Source: Phoronis australis
Lineage: Eukaryota > Phoronida > Phoronidae
DNA: 64,000 nucleotides
Direction of reading: 5' to 3'
Assembly (NCBI GenBank): GCA_002633005.1
Contig: NMRA01000256.1
Location: 176,068-240,067, forward strand
This document shows positions 21,601 through 36,600 of the stretch, in pieces (the first letter of the stretch is position 1; the number at the start of each line of letters is the position of its first letter). The position numbers and the translations under genes are program-made. The notes under the pieces were generated by a model that was not told the DNA's origin, did no database searches, and saw only the letters and a program-made list of their open reading frames with translations.

Positions 21601-24600
21601 GAAAGACTGAAAACAACGTCAGACTAGTTCATTCTCTAGAAGAAGGACGACACCTGAGAAGTTTAGTACATATTTTTGTGAAGTGTTATTCAAAATCTAT
21701 TACAAGATTGTTTACGAGGCTAGCGCAAGACAAATAATCGAGATTAGTCGTCCAGTTCAACAATGATTCGTGCATTTTACGGATAGTGCTGGTGCGAATG
21801 GTCACGTCGCAAGTCGGGGAGTTAATCAAACTGTCTCCCCCCAAATATATCCATTGGACATACGCTTGCACTTACTTTTGAAGCACAGAAAAGGTAAAAA
21901 TGCCACATTTCCAATTACACGCCCCGAGCTTACTTTTTTCTCTGATGTTACGAGGTGAAGTCTTCTCAAGAGATGGCGATATGAAGGAGTGCATACTACC
22001 AAACATTTCGATGCGTGTCAAGATTACAACCTTCTATAGATATTATGCTCCAGGATGTGCATAACTTTTCAAAAATAGTCTCGAACCCTAACTGTATTAG
22101 CATTAGAATCTTGTGTGGCTCTGTGACACCTGGTTCAGGATTGGCCAATCAACGACGAAGTCAACCCACGGCTAAAATTTGGTCGTTTAATGCAAGAAAC
22201 CCATGGCAGTTTGTTCCCTTTACATTACTCCGTAGACAACGTTTCACTACAAATTGACGGGGAAACTGATTATTCATTAAGGGCCATGCACTGAGCTTTA
22301 GAACGCGTACGGCCATGCTTTGTTTTTGGCAGCATCTATGGAAATTAGAAGGTGCATGTTACCTTCTTGGGATTCAAAACGTAGCTTTTAAGATCGCCGT
22401 GCTCCATAAAAGGCAACACAACCATAGGCACGTCGTCCTTGATTACAATTCCGCATAGCGAAAGCACATTTTGATGACGGAAATCCTTCATCATCAGACC
22501 CTCCTCAAGAAATTCGGTCACCGTCGCTGCGGAGATATCAGCATCTACAACAACAGGAGAGCGGCGATAATTTAAAGTGACACAATACGTGAAAATATAT
22601 ATATTTTTGAGATCAGCACCACGACTGAGGCGACGGCTCTAAAACCCAGTATGTCCCTTCAATTAACCGTTAAATACAACGTCGATTGTTTGATCATGTT
22701 AAAGCTCCAGTCGTACATGTCATGCGCAAGGGAAAATAGTGAGGTTGTCAAGTGGCTGTCGTATGATATTTAAAAGTACGGCATTAAATGCATGGTAGAA
22801 GTTCGTCGTAAACTTTTGAAATTATACCGATATCGTACTTCAATCAGATCTGCGACAGGTCTATATCGTATACAGATACATTAATGACGCGAGAGATAAG
22901 TACCACGACCGTCCTACTTTAAGCGCAAGAGAGTCGTGCTGTTTCAACAGCTTACAGTTTTGCAAAGACATTTTAATGTTTTAGAAACACTCGTGTGATT
23001 TACCCTTCAAAACTTTGAACTCATCGCACGACAGACACAATCGTTCTCGAATGGATTTCTCGCGAGTTGATATCGAAGTTACTATGTGAAACTTGGTATG
23101 ACTTCAAGAATGCCCCAAAAAGCTACAAGTACAAATGCTACCCCTCAGTAACAAAAATTATAGAGCTGACGTATCGTTGTTTTGTATTGAACTTCACGAA
23201 TGAACACGAATGCTTGGTGTCGAGCTGCCACAGTAATTTAAACAGATATTAAGGATCCATGCAAATACCTCGTAACTGTTTCACTGCGACGTCTTTCGAG
23301 CTAACGAAATGTTCATCTAACAGCTCTGCCTTGATGACCTTGCCGAAATGTCCTTTGCCCAGCACGTGCTCCTCATTGAGAAGCAGACGATCGGGATGAA
23401 GCTGGCTAGCTTGAATGCGCATCTTGAGCACAGGATCCAATCTTTCCAAGAACTGCTTACGAATTACTGTATCATGAAATAAAAGCAACACGGACCGTTG
23501 ATAAGTGCCCACATTGTGCATCGCAAATGACAAAGTCATATTAAATGGGTTCTCATTTTTCAACATTTCCACGCACTACAACGAGATACGGGATGCAGTG
23601 CAAATCATTCGAAAATTGGCAACTGCAATCCTGCTGCATTGCGCCCTTGTTAGCTGTAAATGTTGAGTCCTTAATCGAAGCGCTTTGGGATTTAAAAGAA
23701 TAACCAGATTAATTTGATCCTGAACTATTGTCTAATGAGCCGACAGTGCAAGTCACAGGCAATGCGTATATGCGCCATTTTCGAATCCACAATTTTAAGT
23801 TCGGCCAACACAATAAACTCTGGAGCATTTTCTTGAGTCGCTAATGCATTAGATGTTCTTGTTGGTAAAGGAAGTAGAACCAAGCCGGTAGGAAACAATA
23901 TACGACCTCACATGCGCGTACCCAGGAGGGGGGGGGGGGCTCGGGGGACGAAGTGGGTAAAAAAGATCAGCCTCAGAGAAACAAAAAGTCCGAGCTAAAC
24001 AGGCCGAGATCTGGCATTAGGCCTACTTGCTTCAAGGGGTTTACTCTTGATCCATTAAAACTCCCACTAGGACTGTTCAAAAACGGGCAAGTGCTGCCCT
24101 CTCGTAGATAATATCCCATCTGTCAAATTTCATCTAACCTCGCAGATATTGCCAGAGAAACGTATAAAATTGAATCGACTACAAGGAAGGGGCAGCAGAG
24201 AACAGAATAGTAAAACAATCGACGCCATTTGTCAAATCTCGTAACAATGGCAGATAAAAAGGCGAATGCCAAACACAAATACCAAAACTACTAAAATTGG
24301 CGGGTAACTGAACTTGCTGGAGCCGTAACCAAATAGACAGGCACAGCCTTCTTCTATAAAAAATGCATCTGTCAAATTTCATGGAGTTTCTCCGAGGTTT
24401 ACGGTAGTTGTAGAGGCAGAAGCCGTGCACATACCAAGTCCACGTCAACGATCTCTTATAGAGTTGCTGGACGCAAGTTTGGCGAATAAGACGGTTAAAA
24501 TTACAATCAAGATTTTTGATCCGGGTACAACCAAGCCCCAAACCTCGTGTCCTAGCATACTCTCAAATCGCAGAAAAATAACAGGTGTCCGCATGGGAGT

Positions 24601-27600
24601 CTAAAACACTGGCAATCAAATACCAATAACCTCAACCATTTTATGGAAAAAAAGAAGATTCTGTGGAATCTCGCTCGCACAGTCTTGTCTAGTTTCAATT
24701 TCAAAAGATTAAAATTCAGCCAAAAATGGCAAAAACAAGGATTCAGCAACTTCAAAGTTCATCGTAGATACTTAGGCAGGGTCAAAAAAAATGTCACTTG
24801 GGAGAATGTCAGCCAATCAGATTCCCTAGAAAATCAACGTCAGATGTATTCTCCTCACTCTAGATGTATATCTCGTCAAATATACAATGATCCTTCACCA
24901 AACTTGAGGCAGTTGTAAAAATGTCACTAGGGAGCAATGTGATATTCACTGGTTCATCAGAAAACCAATGCCAGACATGTAGACCAATGGCCATTGATTT
25001 ACGAACTTAAGATTTCCACTAATAGTTGAAGGTGGCTCAGCAACATCCGGATTCATCCGAAATTCGTCATCTCTTATCATGTTCGCAGAAACGTGCCTGA
25101 CAGATTCCACGAAGGGGTTTAGGAGATACGGCTACAGACGCCGAACGCCCGGACGCTGAACAAAGATCATGTGACTACAAGATGTGTCCGCGTACATGGT
25201 ACATGCACGTGGGAGCATAAAAATCTCAGTTCAATATTTGTAAATAAAGACAAAATTTAATTATAAAGTAAAGCATTCATGTAGAATGGTGCCTCAGACC
25301 AGACCAAAGGAGCATTCTCTGTGCCGGTTAGTTGCATTTCACTAGATTTTTTCTCGCTGTGAAACATTTATTTAACTCGACCCATGACTGCATTATGTAG
25401 ACCCAAAACACTCGCGAGAAAATTATTGTGATCACTTTCTTGGGTTGTAAGGTATCACAATAAGTTGCAGACCTGCGTGATCTCGTGTTTTCGCGCGTTT
25501 CTTGCGTCTGCGACACACACGTTCAATTTACAACCCTGTCACCATCCAAGGTCTCCCGACTTCGGTAGACTACCAAGCCAGGATTCCAACTATGTGTTGT
25601 TCGGCCAGTGTATGGCTACACTTCGTATTCAGGTCAAAGTACTTTTGATCCAGTCATTTTCACAAGCAGGTTATGAAAAGGATAATGTTGTTAAGGCGTA
25701 CTTCGCAGCCCCAATTAATTTAAACAAAATTATTTCACAAGGTCTTTCAGTAAAACTTCAATGCACATTTCTGACATTCATCTCCAACAATCCTTTAAAA
25801 GGATACCAGACCCGGGTTTAGCCTTTTAATAGATACTAAAAACGAATTTACCATCCAGTTCTCTAGAACAAAGTAATGTTTGGTAATCCACGACAACCCT
25901 CAAAAGTTTGGAGGAAAGTTTGAAAACCCCTTTCAAAGTCTGCTAAACGGGCAAGCGTGACTTACGCTTTTAGCGAGTTACAAGACAACTGTGGGAAGAG
26001 TTAAAGACCACCCACCAAGGATCATAATGTCCAATTTGTGAGCTAGTGGTATGAGCTTTCAGTTAATTCCTGCTTTTGTCTGGTACGTTTGACGCCAAAG
26101 TTGCATTAACAGGTGACCGGGGAGAGCGAGGACTGGTTGAAATCATCACAGCAGGGTTTAGTATCCTTTTAACAAGTTCATTCAGGGCCCACTTGAAACT
26201 ACTAAGGAGAATAGCTGCTATTGTATCATGAAATACAACGAGAAATACAAACCTGGCACTTGATAGACATTTTCCCCCATGTCCCCTCTCTCGTTCAGAT
26301 ACTTCATGTACATACTTTCTTGTTTCAGCCGACGACCTTGTTTCCTTTTATTCAAGACTAAACAAACGGTTAAGGCCACAAAAGCCAAGATGAGGGCAAG
26401 TGCACCAAATCCGACTCCCATTCCAATTTTGAAAGCCTCTCTATCGGTAGATTTCCACTTCAAGAACCCCACGTTCACCTTGATATTTCCAACTTGCACC
26501 TGGAGAAAAGCATGTTTCCAAAAGGTCATTTTGACCTGTCATAGACTGCAAAGATCTGTGCAATTTGTGTGTAGTCTATCAGAGGTTCCTCTCTCTCCCA
26601 CACACATATAAAAAGAAGAATAGTTTGCTAGAGGTCTTACTATGCGCAAAATTTGTTGAATAAATCCCCGACAATGACGTCAGATTATCGGACGCCACAG
26701 TCGTTTACTAAGTTGTAGCAAATATCGTGTGCAAACACGCTTGAATGGACAGTCGCTCAAATTAAGCAGGATCGTTATCATGAAATTAAATTTTGCATAA
26801 AAGAATAGAAGAATTTAGAGAACCCTGAGCGAGTTGGCAGATGAAGTGCTCTTTCCAACGCATACATGTAATTGTTTATACCATACAAAAATTACGTGTA
26901 TTTGTGTTGATTATTTTAACTGCTAAAATATGCATGTTACCAGAGTCAAATTTGAAAATTGTGTCTATTTTATGATACTGTTTCTTTAATCCGCCTCTTT
27001 CAGAACACAACGTAATCCACAATATCAGCAAGTAAGAATAACCCAACATAGCAGACCAATGTGCCTGTGCTGCACCTTTGGATTTTCAAGCCTGTTAGCT
27101 GTAAGCGCGTTCGGGTCTTACTCGTTAGCGCGTTAAGCGAACGATTCCTAAACCAATGAACATTCATATCCACAAGATTACGTCACAAATTGCTGGTTGA
27201 GAATGGGTTGTTTACCAAGAATTGTACAATAGAAAAAAATGCAGCCACTTGACCTTTTCATTTATTATGCAGGGCGAACCTGATTCAAATTTTGACAGAC
27301 GCAGTGGAATCCGATAGTGTTGCTGTGTAATTGCTGACATGTTTTGTTGAGGTAACATTTGACATAAATAATGCATTCTGGGAAATGATGCCAGAGAAGA
27401 ACTCTGTGACTGAGTGGGACTAATCTCTTGTTTAGATGACAGTTTCAGAGACAAAGAGACACTACTTTCAGTCTGTTTGGCACGATACCCTTATGGTCTT
27501 GTCATGGAAATCTGGTGCCCCGAAAATTATCCAGCCAATAGGGATGAAACCATTTCCATTACGTCAGTTTATAAGTTCCCTATCCTTGATTTGATGTTAT

Positions 27601-30600
27601 ATTGAAGTTAGTGAATGATATTTAAAGAATAACGAACTATATGCAGGACATCGGAATCTTCGTCTAACAAAGTCAGAAGTTAAAAGCCGAAGCACTGCAA
27701 ACTGACAAAACTCGATACACCACTGAGACAAGCGAGCCGTCACATATATGTACAAGTGTACAAACTGATCCGTTAGTCGATACATGCAGGCCTAGCTTGG
27801 CACGCTAATGTGTGAAATCCGTTCGCGTTAACAACTGACAGGCTTGGAATTCCATAACAAAGCCGGTTAACGCGTTTTAATGCGTCCGGGGATAGATTAA
27901 TGCGCTAACGTGTAAACACTCGAGCGCGTCAACAAGTGACAGGCTTGAAATTCCATAGCAAAGCCAATAAACGCGTTATTTAATATATTCTGGCCTAGAT
28001 GATCGAGCTAACGTGAAAAACCCGTTCGCGTCAACTATTGACAGGCTTGGAATTCCATAATAAAGCCAATTAACGCGTTTTTAATACATTCGGGTCTAGA
28101 TTAACGCGCTAACGTGTAAAAACTTGTGCGCGTCAACAAGTGACAGGCTTTAAATTCCACATGTACAGATATTTACGCCTGATTTTATAGTATATCAGTT
28201 GGGAACATGTGCTTCAACCGACCTTCACATGGGGAGTTCGTCCAGTGCCAAAGTTGTTTTCGTCTACTTTGGGTTGAGATTCCGGTGGTCGACAGACGAT
28301 CTGGTTCGAAGATAGGTCTGTCACTGCACACTGAGCAGCAAGTCCCACGTAAACGGTGTAATCTTCAATGGCGCAGCCGTAATTCATACGTAAACCCTGT
28401 AGTGAAATCTTGCTTTGAAAACCCGATAACAACGTAGAGTAGATGACATTTATCATTTTCACGGTTTCCCACTCCACTGTTATGGGATTGTTAAAGCTGT
28501 TATGTACTAGCGTTTAAATTAGACCACTTACATTGCTTTGCTATGAATTTACATTTCATTTTTCCTAAATTTCACTAAAAAGACATGGTCACCAGACACA
28601 ATTAATAGCAGATTGGTATAATGTCAAAAAATCGACTTCTACCATCTTTCTTATATGCAGTTAAAATCTATAGTTTGTACATATCTGGTTAGACAGACAG
28701 ACATTTCCTACAGGCACGTACCGTATTTATCGGCCAAACCACCTAATTATCGAGTCTGGTCTCGCGTAATAGTATAACAAAGTGTCTGTTCATTTTAAGT
28801 CTAAGAATTAGCACCTCTCCTAATGTGAGTAGACTAAGGAGAAGGTTCAGACGAACTTTGTAACAGTACTTGGTCGAAATTAAAAGTTATCTTTTTAGGG
28901 AGGGCGATATTATGCTGCTTTACGAGACCAATTTGGAAAATTCACAGAATTCATGAGTTTAGTGTACACGTACTTGGGAAACAGCCTTTCAGTAGGATGG
29001 AGAACATTAATGAAGGTAGGCATGAGGCCATCAATACAGCTAGTGTCTTTGACGTAATTTCAACAACCAGACTTAAAAATGAAGACATTTATCAAGACCA
29101 AAAAAGCGGCAATTGCTGTTGTCAGTTGTTATTGTAATGCTTGAAAACAACTGTCTTACTGAGTTTGACCGCAGTTCCTGATAACAAAATGAGAGTTTTT
29201 AAAACAACTTTTGTTAATGAGACAAAGGCCTCTACCTTAATGGTAATGAAAGGCCTCTCCTTCGGATCAAACATCTTAACTTGACCAGGTTCCGTGAATT
29301 CGGATATAAAAGGATTTGAAAACACACGAATCCTTGAGTACTGTGGCAGGGATGAAGACAAGTTCGTGTAGGTCGGGACGCCATCTAGAATGAATCCTAA
29401 GTAAAACTCGAGATCGTCGTTGTTCAGTGATTGCTTGATCTGCTCCTCACGTTTTTGTCTTGATCCGTAGTTGTCAGGGAGAACGATATGCGGGGTTGGG
29501 CAGTCCATTGCGGTTGAATTTCTGACGGTGCAAATCTGAAGGAGAGTTACAGTGTATGTAAGATTATGTACACATACTCTAACCTCAATCAACGCCAATT
29601 TGTGAATGAAACATAAAGAGAACATTTCTCTAAAACAAAAAAATAGAACCCTGGTTTTTCTAACTTAAGTTTTGGGTTAATTTTTGTCACGACAAGAACG
29701 GGCACAGTATAAAGATTTCACTCGTTAATGACTCATCTTCCCTCGTAGATGACTCATCTAAAGAGTTCGAAAATTTTGGAACTTCCAAGCATTATTTACT
29801 TTACAACAACGTCCTATATGAGGGCCATTTATAAACGAAATCAATTTTGACCGAAGTTACCAAAGTAGGTCTTAGTATCTATTTAATATGACTGAATAAA
29901 AATCAAAGTTTTCAATAGCTACCGTGCTAAAAGTAGTAGAAGTGACGATGTACACCATTGTTGTAATCATAACTGGGGCGTACACTGAATCCAAGTTGCT
30001 CCCGTACACATGAAGAATGACGCCTCCTCTGAAATACAAGAGATTAAAATAGTGGCGGATCGAGGATAACCATAAGGCGAGGGGCCAGTATGTTGCCTCG
30101 GAGAATTGGGCAAAGCGCGATTGTATGTGCACAGGGAAAGTTGCGAGGGCCGGGGATGTGGACCTTCTATTCAGAAAAGCTATCGGTGGAATAAAAAAAA
30201 NNNNNNNNNNNNNNNNNNNNNNNNNNNNNNNNNNNNNNNNNNNNNNNNNNNNNNNNNNNNNNNNNNNNNNNNNNNNNNNNGGGGGGGGGGGGTGCGTTCA
30301 TCAGTGTAACCATGGGCGGTGTAGCACTGAAAAAGTGGGGCTATAGCCCCCAGCCCCTCTGTAGTGCACCGCCCATGGTCTAAGGCCCAGCGCTGAAAAA
30401 AGTGGGGGCTATACCCTTTGGTGCGCCGCCCATGGTAATACAGCCTTATAGAGATACCAGAGCGTCAGTGATATGGGATTCGGTGACACTCGGACGCGTA
30501 TTCTAAGAATAAATCTGTCAGCCAAGTTTTGCATGATTTGGAGTTTATATAAGAGCGTTACTTTAGTAGCGCAAGATACATGACATGGCCAGGTTGTGAC

Positions 30601-33600
30601 CTGATCGATTTCGTGTTCATCATGTGGTCACACGTGAATCTACAATGACGAACTCAAAGTATGCGCACTGAAAAGTCAAAAGGTTGTACCTCAAGAATGT
30701 CTCCAAAGGCTCTATGCGTTGAATAACTGGGTCTCCTTTATATGTAAACTCAAAAGTGGTACTGGTGGTAAAATTGTGAGGATATACGTCATAAGTAAGT
30801 TTAACATCCACAACTTCTTCTTGTTCATTCTTGCCTGTCCGACATACAACTGTCGTGTCGTTTCTGTAAAATACAATGCCACACAATAAATACAACTTGA
30901 ATACACTACAATGTACTGCTCCGCGCCTTCACTACATTACGATAGAAGTACAGTAGGCACCTGAATACTTGCAGATTTCCCATAGTGTGCAAGAGAAGTG
31001 GAAGAAAAACGTAACCGTCAAAATGTCTAACGGGACTTTCAGTTTTTGATGACGGATTTGAATAAACATTATGCTTGCAACGCAGCTGAAGGTAAGACAT
31101 ATCAAAAAGCCACCTGAGAGCTGAAGTGATGCGATATTTTTCTCGTCTAGTGGTCCAGTGGTGCGCGAGGGGGAGGGTCTGTCCATGACTCAAAACTGTA
31201 CAACAATTAATATCATCATGAAAGACTCGTAAGCAATTGCCGCTAAGTAGCGCAGAGACTTTGATAAAAATATTTTAGAACCGCTTGCGTGGTCTTTCGA
31301 CTTCTCTGGAAGGGATGCAGGCGTGAGCTTATTTTTAAACAGTTTCAAAACGATTTGGCACAGGCCAAAACCAACTACGCTATTTTCATTGGTTTCATCA
31401 AACGTATGGCCGTATCATTTTTAAAATTTCAGCAAGCAAAATGCCACGAAGTCTTCTTTTTCTAAACTTGACAATAACGTTTACTAAATGTACATATTCT
31501 AATTCATTACCTTTTCTCAATAGAGCAGAATTTGTCACCAACCAGAACCTTTACGTAGTGTAGATAAACTCCTCTTAATATGACCACAGTGCCACCAGCG
31601 AGCGGGCCGTAGGAAGGTCCAATAGAGGTCAAATGTGGCGACTGAAATGTGTATTTGACAGGTGTTATATGCAATTCAGTACTTTGAGTTTGAGGAGAAG
31701 GATGCGAACGACAACTTAATTTACGGGTTGTTTATTTCACTTTACAATGGGTTGTGTGATGCCAGTCATTCGAAACAGAATGAAACCAATGAAAACAGAG
31801 CACACAATTTAAATTAAAAGGCGAAGGCAACCTTTTCTCATGTCACTTTTAGCAAAAATAAGGTATTTTGATTATCCCAGGCATATTTTTCACGTAATTA
31901 CAGCTTTTCGTAATTTAATTAATTTCTCTTCCTCTACTCCGGAAGTGACGTTTTGGGAGGCAAGAATTTCGTGCCAATTTCCTTTCATACAGTCAGACTG
32001 TGAGAGCTGTCAAGTCAGTCATTGTTCTACCTCGGATGTGATAAGTTTGGTCGTCGTTTGCTTTTGTTTACAAGTCAGTCAACATGCCACGCTGTTGCTG
32101 CGTACCAGGATGTACTCATTATCGTTATACAACGCTTTGGGTACCTTCCATCGCTTTCCGAAGGATGACACACTTCGTCGCCGTACTTGGCTAGCTCGTT
32201 CGTGTGAAGAATGCAGCGCTACCCATTCACGCAACGTACAAAGCAGTGGCGAGCATTTTCAGCCGTTAGATTACGATAGTGATATGTACCCTGAATTGAT
32301 GAAGGTCCCTGCGAAACAACGCCTGAAGAAGGGTTCCATAACGTCGCTGTTGATTCCCGGCAGTGCCCCGTTGCCACCCCCGAGTAGTGCGTTTTTAAAG
32401 CGAGAAGCCTCGCAAGCTGTGGCCACCATAAACAGTGACTGGAGGCACTTCATCTACTGTCACCCATGCCTCCGAACGTACCCCATAGCGTGCAATTCCA
32501 AGAACTAGCAGTGATTCCCCGTGTGCTGTTGTCTCTAGCCTAGAGTCTGTAAGCAGCCCTGCAGTGATGTTGAGTAATGGAAGTGAATACACGCCCAGTT
32601 TGACACCCAGTGAAAAGGACAGTTCGTCATACAATGAACAGATTGGTGACCCTAAGTTTGATAAGTTTGTTGTGGACTTGTATAGGAGCTCTTTAGAAGC
32701 TGCCACGTGTGTGACGAGGGAATCGCACGGTGGGGTGCTCAAGTCACATGATCCACTGGGAGTGTGTCGCGGGACACTCGGGCAAGTGGGACAGTTCTTC
32801 CTCTGTACGTGAGACGATAATGAGTACATCTCGGTAGGCAGCAACAGCGTGGCATGTTGACTGACTCGTAAACAAAAGCAAACGACGACCGAACTTATCA
32901 CAACCGAGGTAGAACAATGACTCGACTGCTCTCACAGTCAGACTGTATGAAAAGAAATTGGCGCGAAATTTTTGCCTCCTAAAACGTCACTTCCGGAGTA
33001 GACGACGAGTAATTAATTAAATTACGAAAGCTGTAAATAAGTGAAAAATATGTCTGGGATAATCAACGAACCCTATTTTTGCTAAAAATGGCATGAAAAA
33101 CGGTTGCCTTCGTCTTTAAACAGAGTGTCTGTTCCAGTCTAAATACGAAGTAAAGGCACAGAGGTGTAAAACATGTTCGACTTTAAATGCCATGTCAGAG
33201 TAACTCAAAATTCGACAGCACTTTTAATAACTTAGACATAAAACAGACTACGTACACAATCGGAAGGCAGCGACCCGGAGCTTGAACTTCGGCAGTTACA
33301 TTGCCCGGTCGTGACGTCACAAATCCTCGAGCTGTTTTTCACAACGCCGGCTGGGTGACACCGGCACGGCACACATGGTGAAAAGTCTTGCACTGCAGAT
33401 TGCCGGAAATATCCTCGCTCACAAATTTCACAGTTGACTCCTCTTGTGTTTTGTTGGCAGTGGCACTGATAAGTGCCGTTCGAAAATATCGTGCAATTAG
33501 ACGCATGACCGTTACATGCGCACCTAGTTGCAAAAAATAAACACACGCATTCATCGTTATTGCTCATGGTGCATTTTTGATTCTTCACTTCCCTGCACCT

Positions 33601-36600
33601 TCTTTTTATTTCGAAATATTATCATTATCTTTGAAAACTTTCATCTTAACCCTAAATAAATTCATCTTGAAGGCAGTTTTTCGTTTACCGTCGGCGTTTC
33701 CCTTTTCTGCTCTGTCGCCACCTACTGAGAGTTTTTTTGAAACGCGCAGCCAGTGTAATGACTCAAGGCCAATAAATTAGAGTCAGCCGTGAGTATGCAC
33801 ACTCATCACAGCGCTAAGGGCAGCCACCAGCACATGATTTGTGTTTTAAAAAGGTAAAGAAATCGTAAAAATATCTTTTAAACTGATCGTGGCGAATCTA
33901 CATCTTGAGGACTCTAACGTGAGAGTTATTCACTGTGAAAATTGCAAAAGTTTCAAGAAAAAAATGTCAGATGCACTATTTTTAAAACACAGACGAAATA
34001 TAAGACTCTTTCTTCCCAATACAGTTTCAAATTCCAGGCCTCTGATGTCATATGTCGGACAGGGTAGAGTTCAGTAGCTGACTAGGGGCGAGAAAAACCT
34101 AGCCAAAATCACGTACTCTCATTTAAAATACACTGCAATACCTCGCGTAATCTCGCTACGGCTAGCCTTTTTGTGAGGTCCTGGTATTATTGAACTCTAC
34201 CCTGTCTGCTGCTTGAAATCGCCATGGTTTTGCTTACATTAACGGTCAAATGTCGCATTTCCCATAGAAGAGAAATGTGCTACCTCTATGCCTTGGCATA
34301 CGAAATAAAAAGACGTGATTTACCTTGTGGGAGAAAAATCAACGAAGTGAGGGGCAGTTGACAGGTAGCTTTTTTAAATTTGAAACTATGGGAAAATGCT
34401 TTGAGATCAGCAGAAATCCAAATCGTTACGAACAACTGTAAAAATAACTGGTAAACAGTTTGACTTCTTTTTCAGTGGCAGAGAACCACTTTGAATATTT
34501 TAGTCTATTTTACACGTTGTAGGCCTCTGACTCTAGCCTTGAATCTCACTCACATTAATTCTACTTCAATCCAAGATTGTCTGAGAATACTCGTTGAAGG
34601 AAAGTAATTACGGCAAATGTTTTGGACAATAGTATACCATCCCAATGAATCGTCACACAAAAATCTGGAGGGGAATGTTTCGGGCCGCGAACGTCACTTC
34701 CAGGTGACGCATCAATCATGAATTAGAAACCGGGGACTTTAATAAACTTGAAAATTTATTCAGGATAACCAAAAATGGCAGGGTATAAAAAATACACTCA
34801 AACCCAATGTCTGCCCCTTTAAGCCTCTCAAATGATGTCACAATTTATTAATCTTTCAGCAGATGGTTATCCGACCATTCTAAATTGTGCCAAAATGTGT
34901 TCTAATGTTTTCTGTAGTTCATCCGTCGATCATCATAACTAAAAGACAAGTGAATATTGGAGCCTATCCTCTAGCATAATATCTTAGTTCTTTTAATAGT
35001 TAAATAATTAACAATTTTGAAATATATTTCCCAACAGTTACCTTCCATTTACAGCGATCTCCTGCACCCCAAACCAGGCTTCTCCTTGACCGTTATTAAG
35101 AATAACTCGCACGTGACGCGCTAAACCTCGGTAAGAATCACTTGGATAAAGGGGACTTAGATCTATTCTGAGAGTATAGACGTCCGTGAGGTTTGGCCTG
35201 GTATATAAAATAAAAACAGCAAAACGTTTAAACTCAAGAAAGAACACTGCATCCACAAATTTTAAAGTTGGAAAATAATTCAGAAAAGATCACGTCCAAA
35301 ATCCGTACCTCTGAGTCGTTATCACAATACGATTTATTCAATTTGCCTCAACAAGTGACCACAATTATCAGTAATGTTCCTTATGTACAGTGAATAGGAA
35401 ATTGTTACCCCACGGAGCATTTACTAATAGCAATGATAATAATAATAACATTTTAAGTTCTACAAGATGAGGACAAACTATTTCAATTATGCATCTTTCT
35501 TGTCATTTACTTACATAAGGGTGCATGTCGGCGTGCTAATGTTAGGCAATATTCCATCGCAGAATGTGGCAAATTTCACCCACGTTTTCCACTCAGTGGC
35601 CAGATTGTTTCTGTACTGAATTGTCGCTGAACGATAGCTACTCTTGAGCTTGCTGTGGTATGAAACTGAGGCCACTAAGACAATAACCTACACAACAGAA
35701 GACAAGCACATAGATCACTATCTGTCGCTAAGGACTCTTCGTAAGTTAACCAACATGTATTTGTTCCCAATGAGATTAAAGACAGAGAAATGATTCAACG
35801 GTGTGATTTCTTACCTCAAAATCCTGTTTCAAGTCCATAACGATACTGGCATTATTCATGTACGAGCTGGTCCATGTTGTATTCTGGCCGTCGTTGATCA
35901 GAGACGGGGTGCTGTCGTAAGCGAGTCTCGAAACAACGTTGGAGATTTGTGGAAAATCGTTAGTCGCACACAACGTGTCATTCAAGAACTAGAAAGGTCA
36001 TCAGAAGATAAGTCATCAATCGGTTATTGTAAGAAATGTTTGGCGTAAACTCTCTCCAGGTTTATGAAAAATAACCTTCTGATGCCAAATTGATGCAAAT
36101 CCTGTCTTGAACTCACCTTAACAGCAAAAAGAGAACTTCGGCAATATTCCACGGCAGATTGATCCGGAGACAGTTTCATGGAAAGTGACTTAAGTAAGAC
36201 AGAAATTTGATCTTACGCACCATAAAACGTATTATAAAAATTAAATCTCGCTTGACCAAAAATGCCAAGTCTGTCAGAATATACCCGTAACTGCTAGTGA
36301 CTGAGAAAATTTCTATGAATTATTTCAAGACTATGATGTTATACAGTTAAATCATCATCAAGCCACCGTGAAGAGGGAGCTTAAGATGACATCTGTGGAG
36401 AAGTCTTAAAGTCACTTTTCAATTTTGCTTCTATAGCTTAGGGACGTTCAACTAATATATAGGCTACAGATACGACGTTAATTTCTAAAATATAACTACA
36501 ACACTGTACGTGTGCTTATTCACACGTGTTAGTCAAGTTATCTTATTTCAATTCTTGACAGAAACTTCCAGTGCTATTTTAAACTACGGAAGTGGTAGAT

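Noticed and set aside
30106-30346. Open frames running through the N gap
   Set aside because: They are open only because N codons are counted as residues.
31840-32508. 222-codon plus-strand open frame taken as a gene
   Set aside because: Its THAP-like parts lie in two frames inside a fold-back transposon; the long frame includes the terminal repeat itself.
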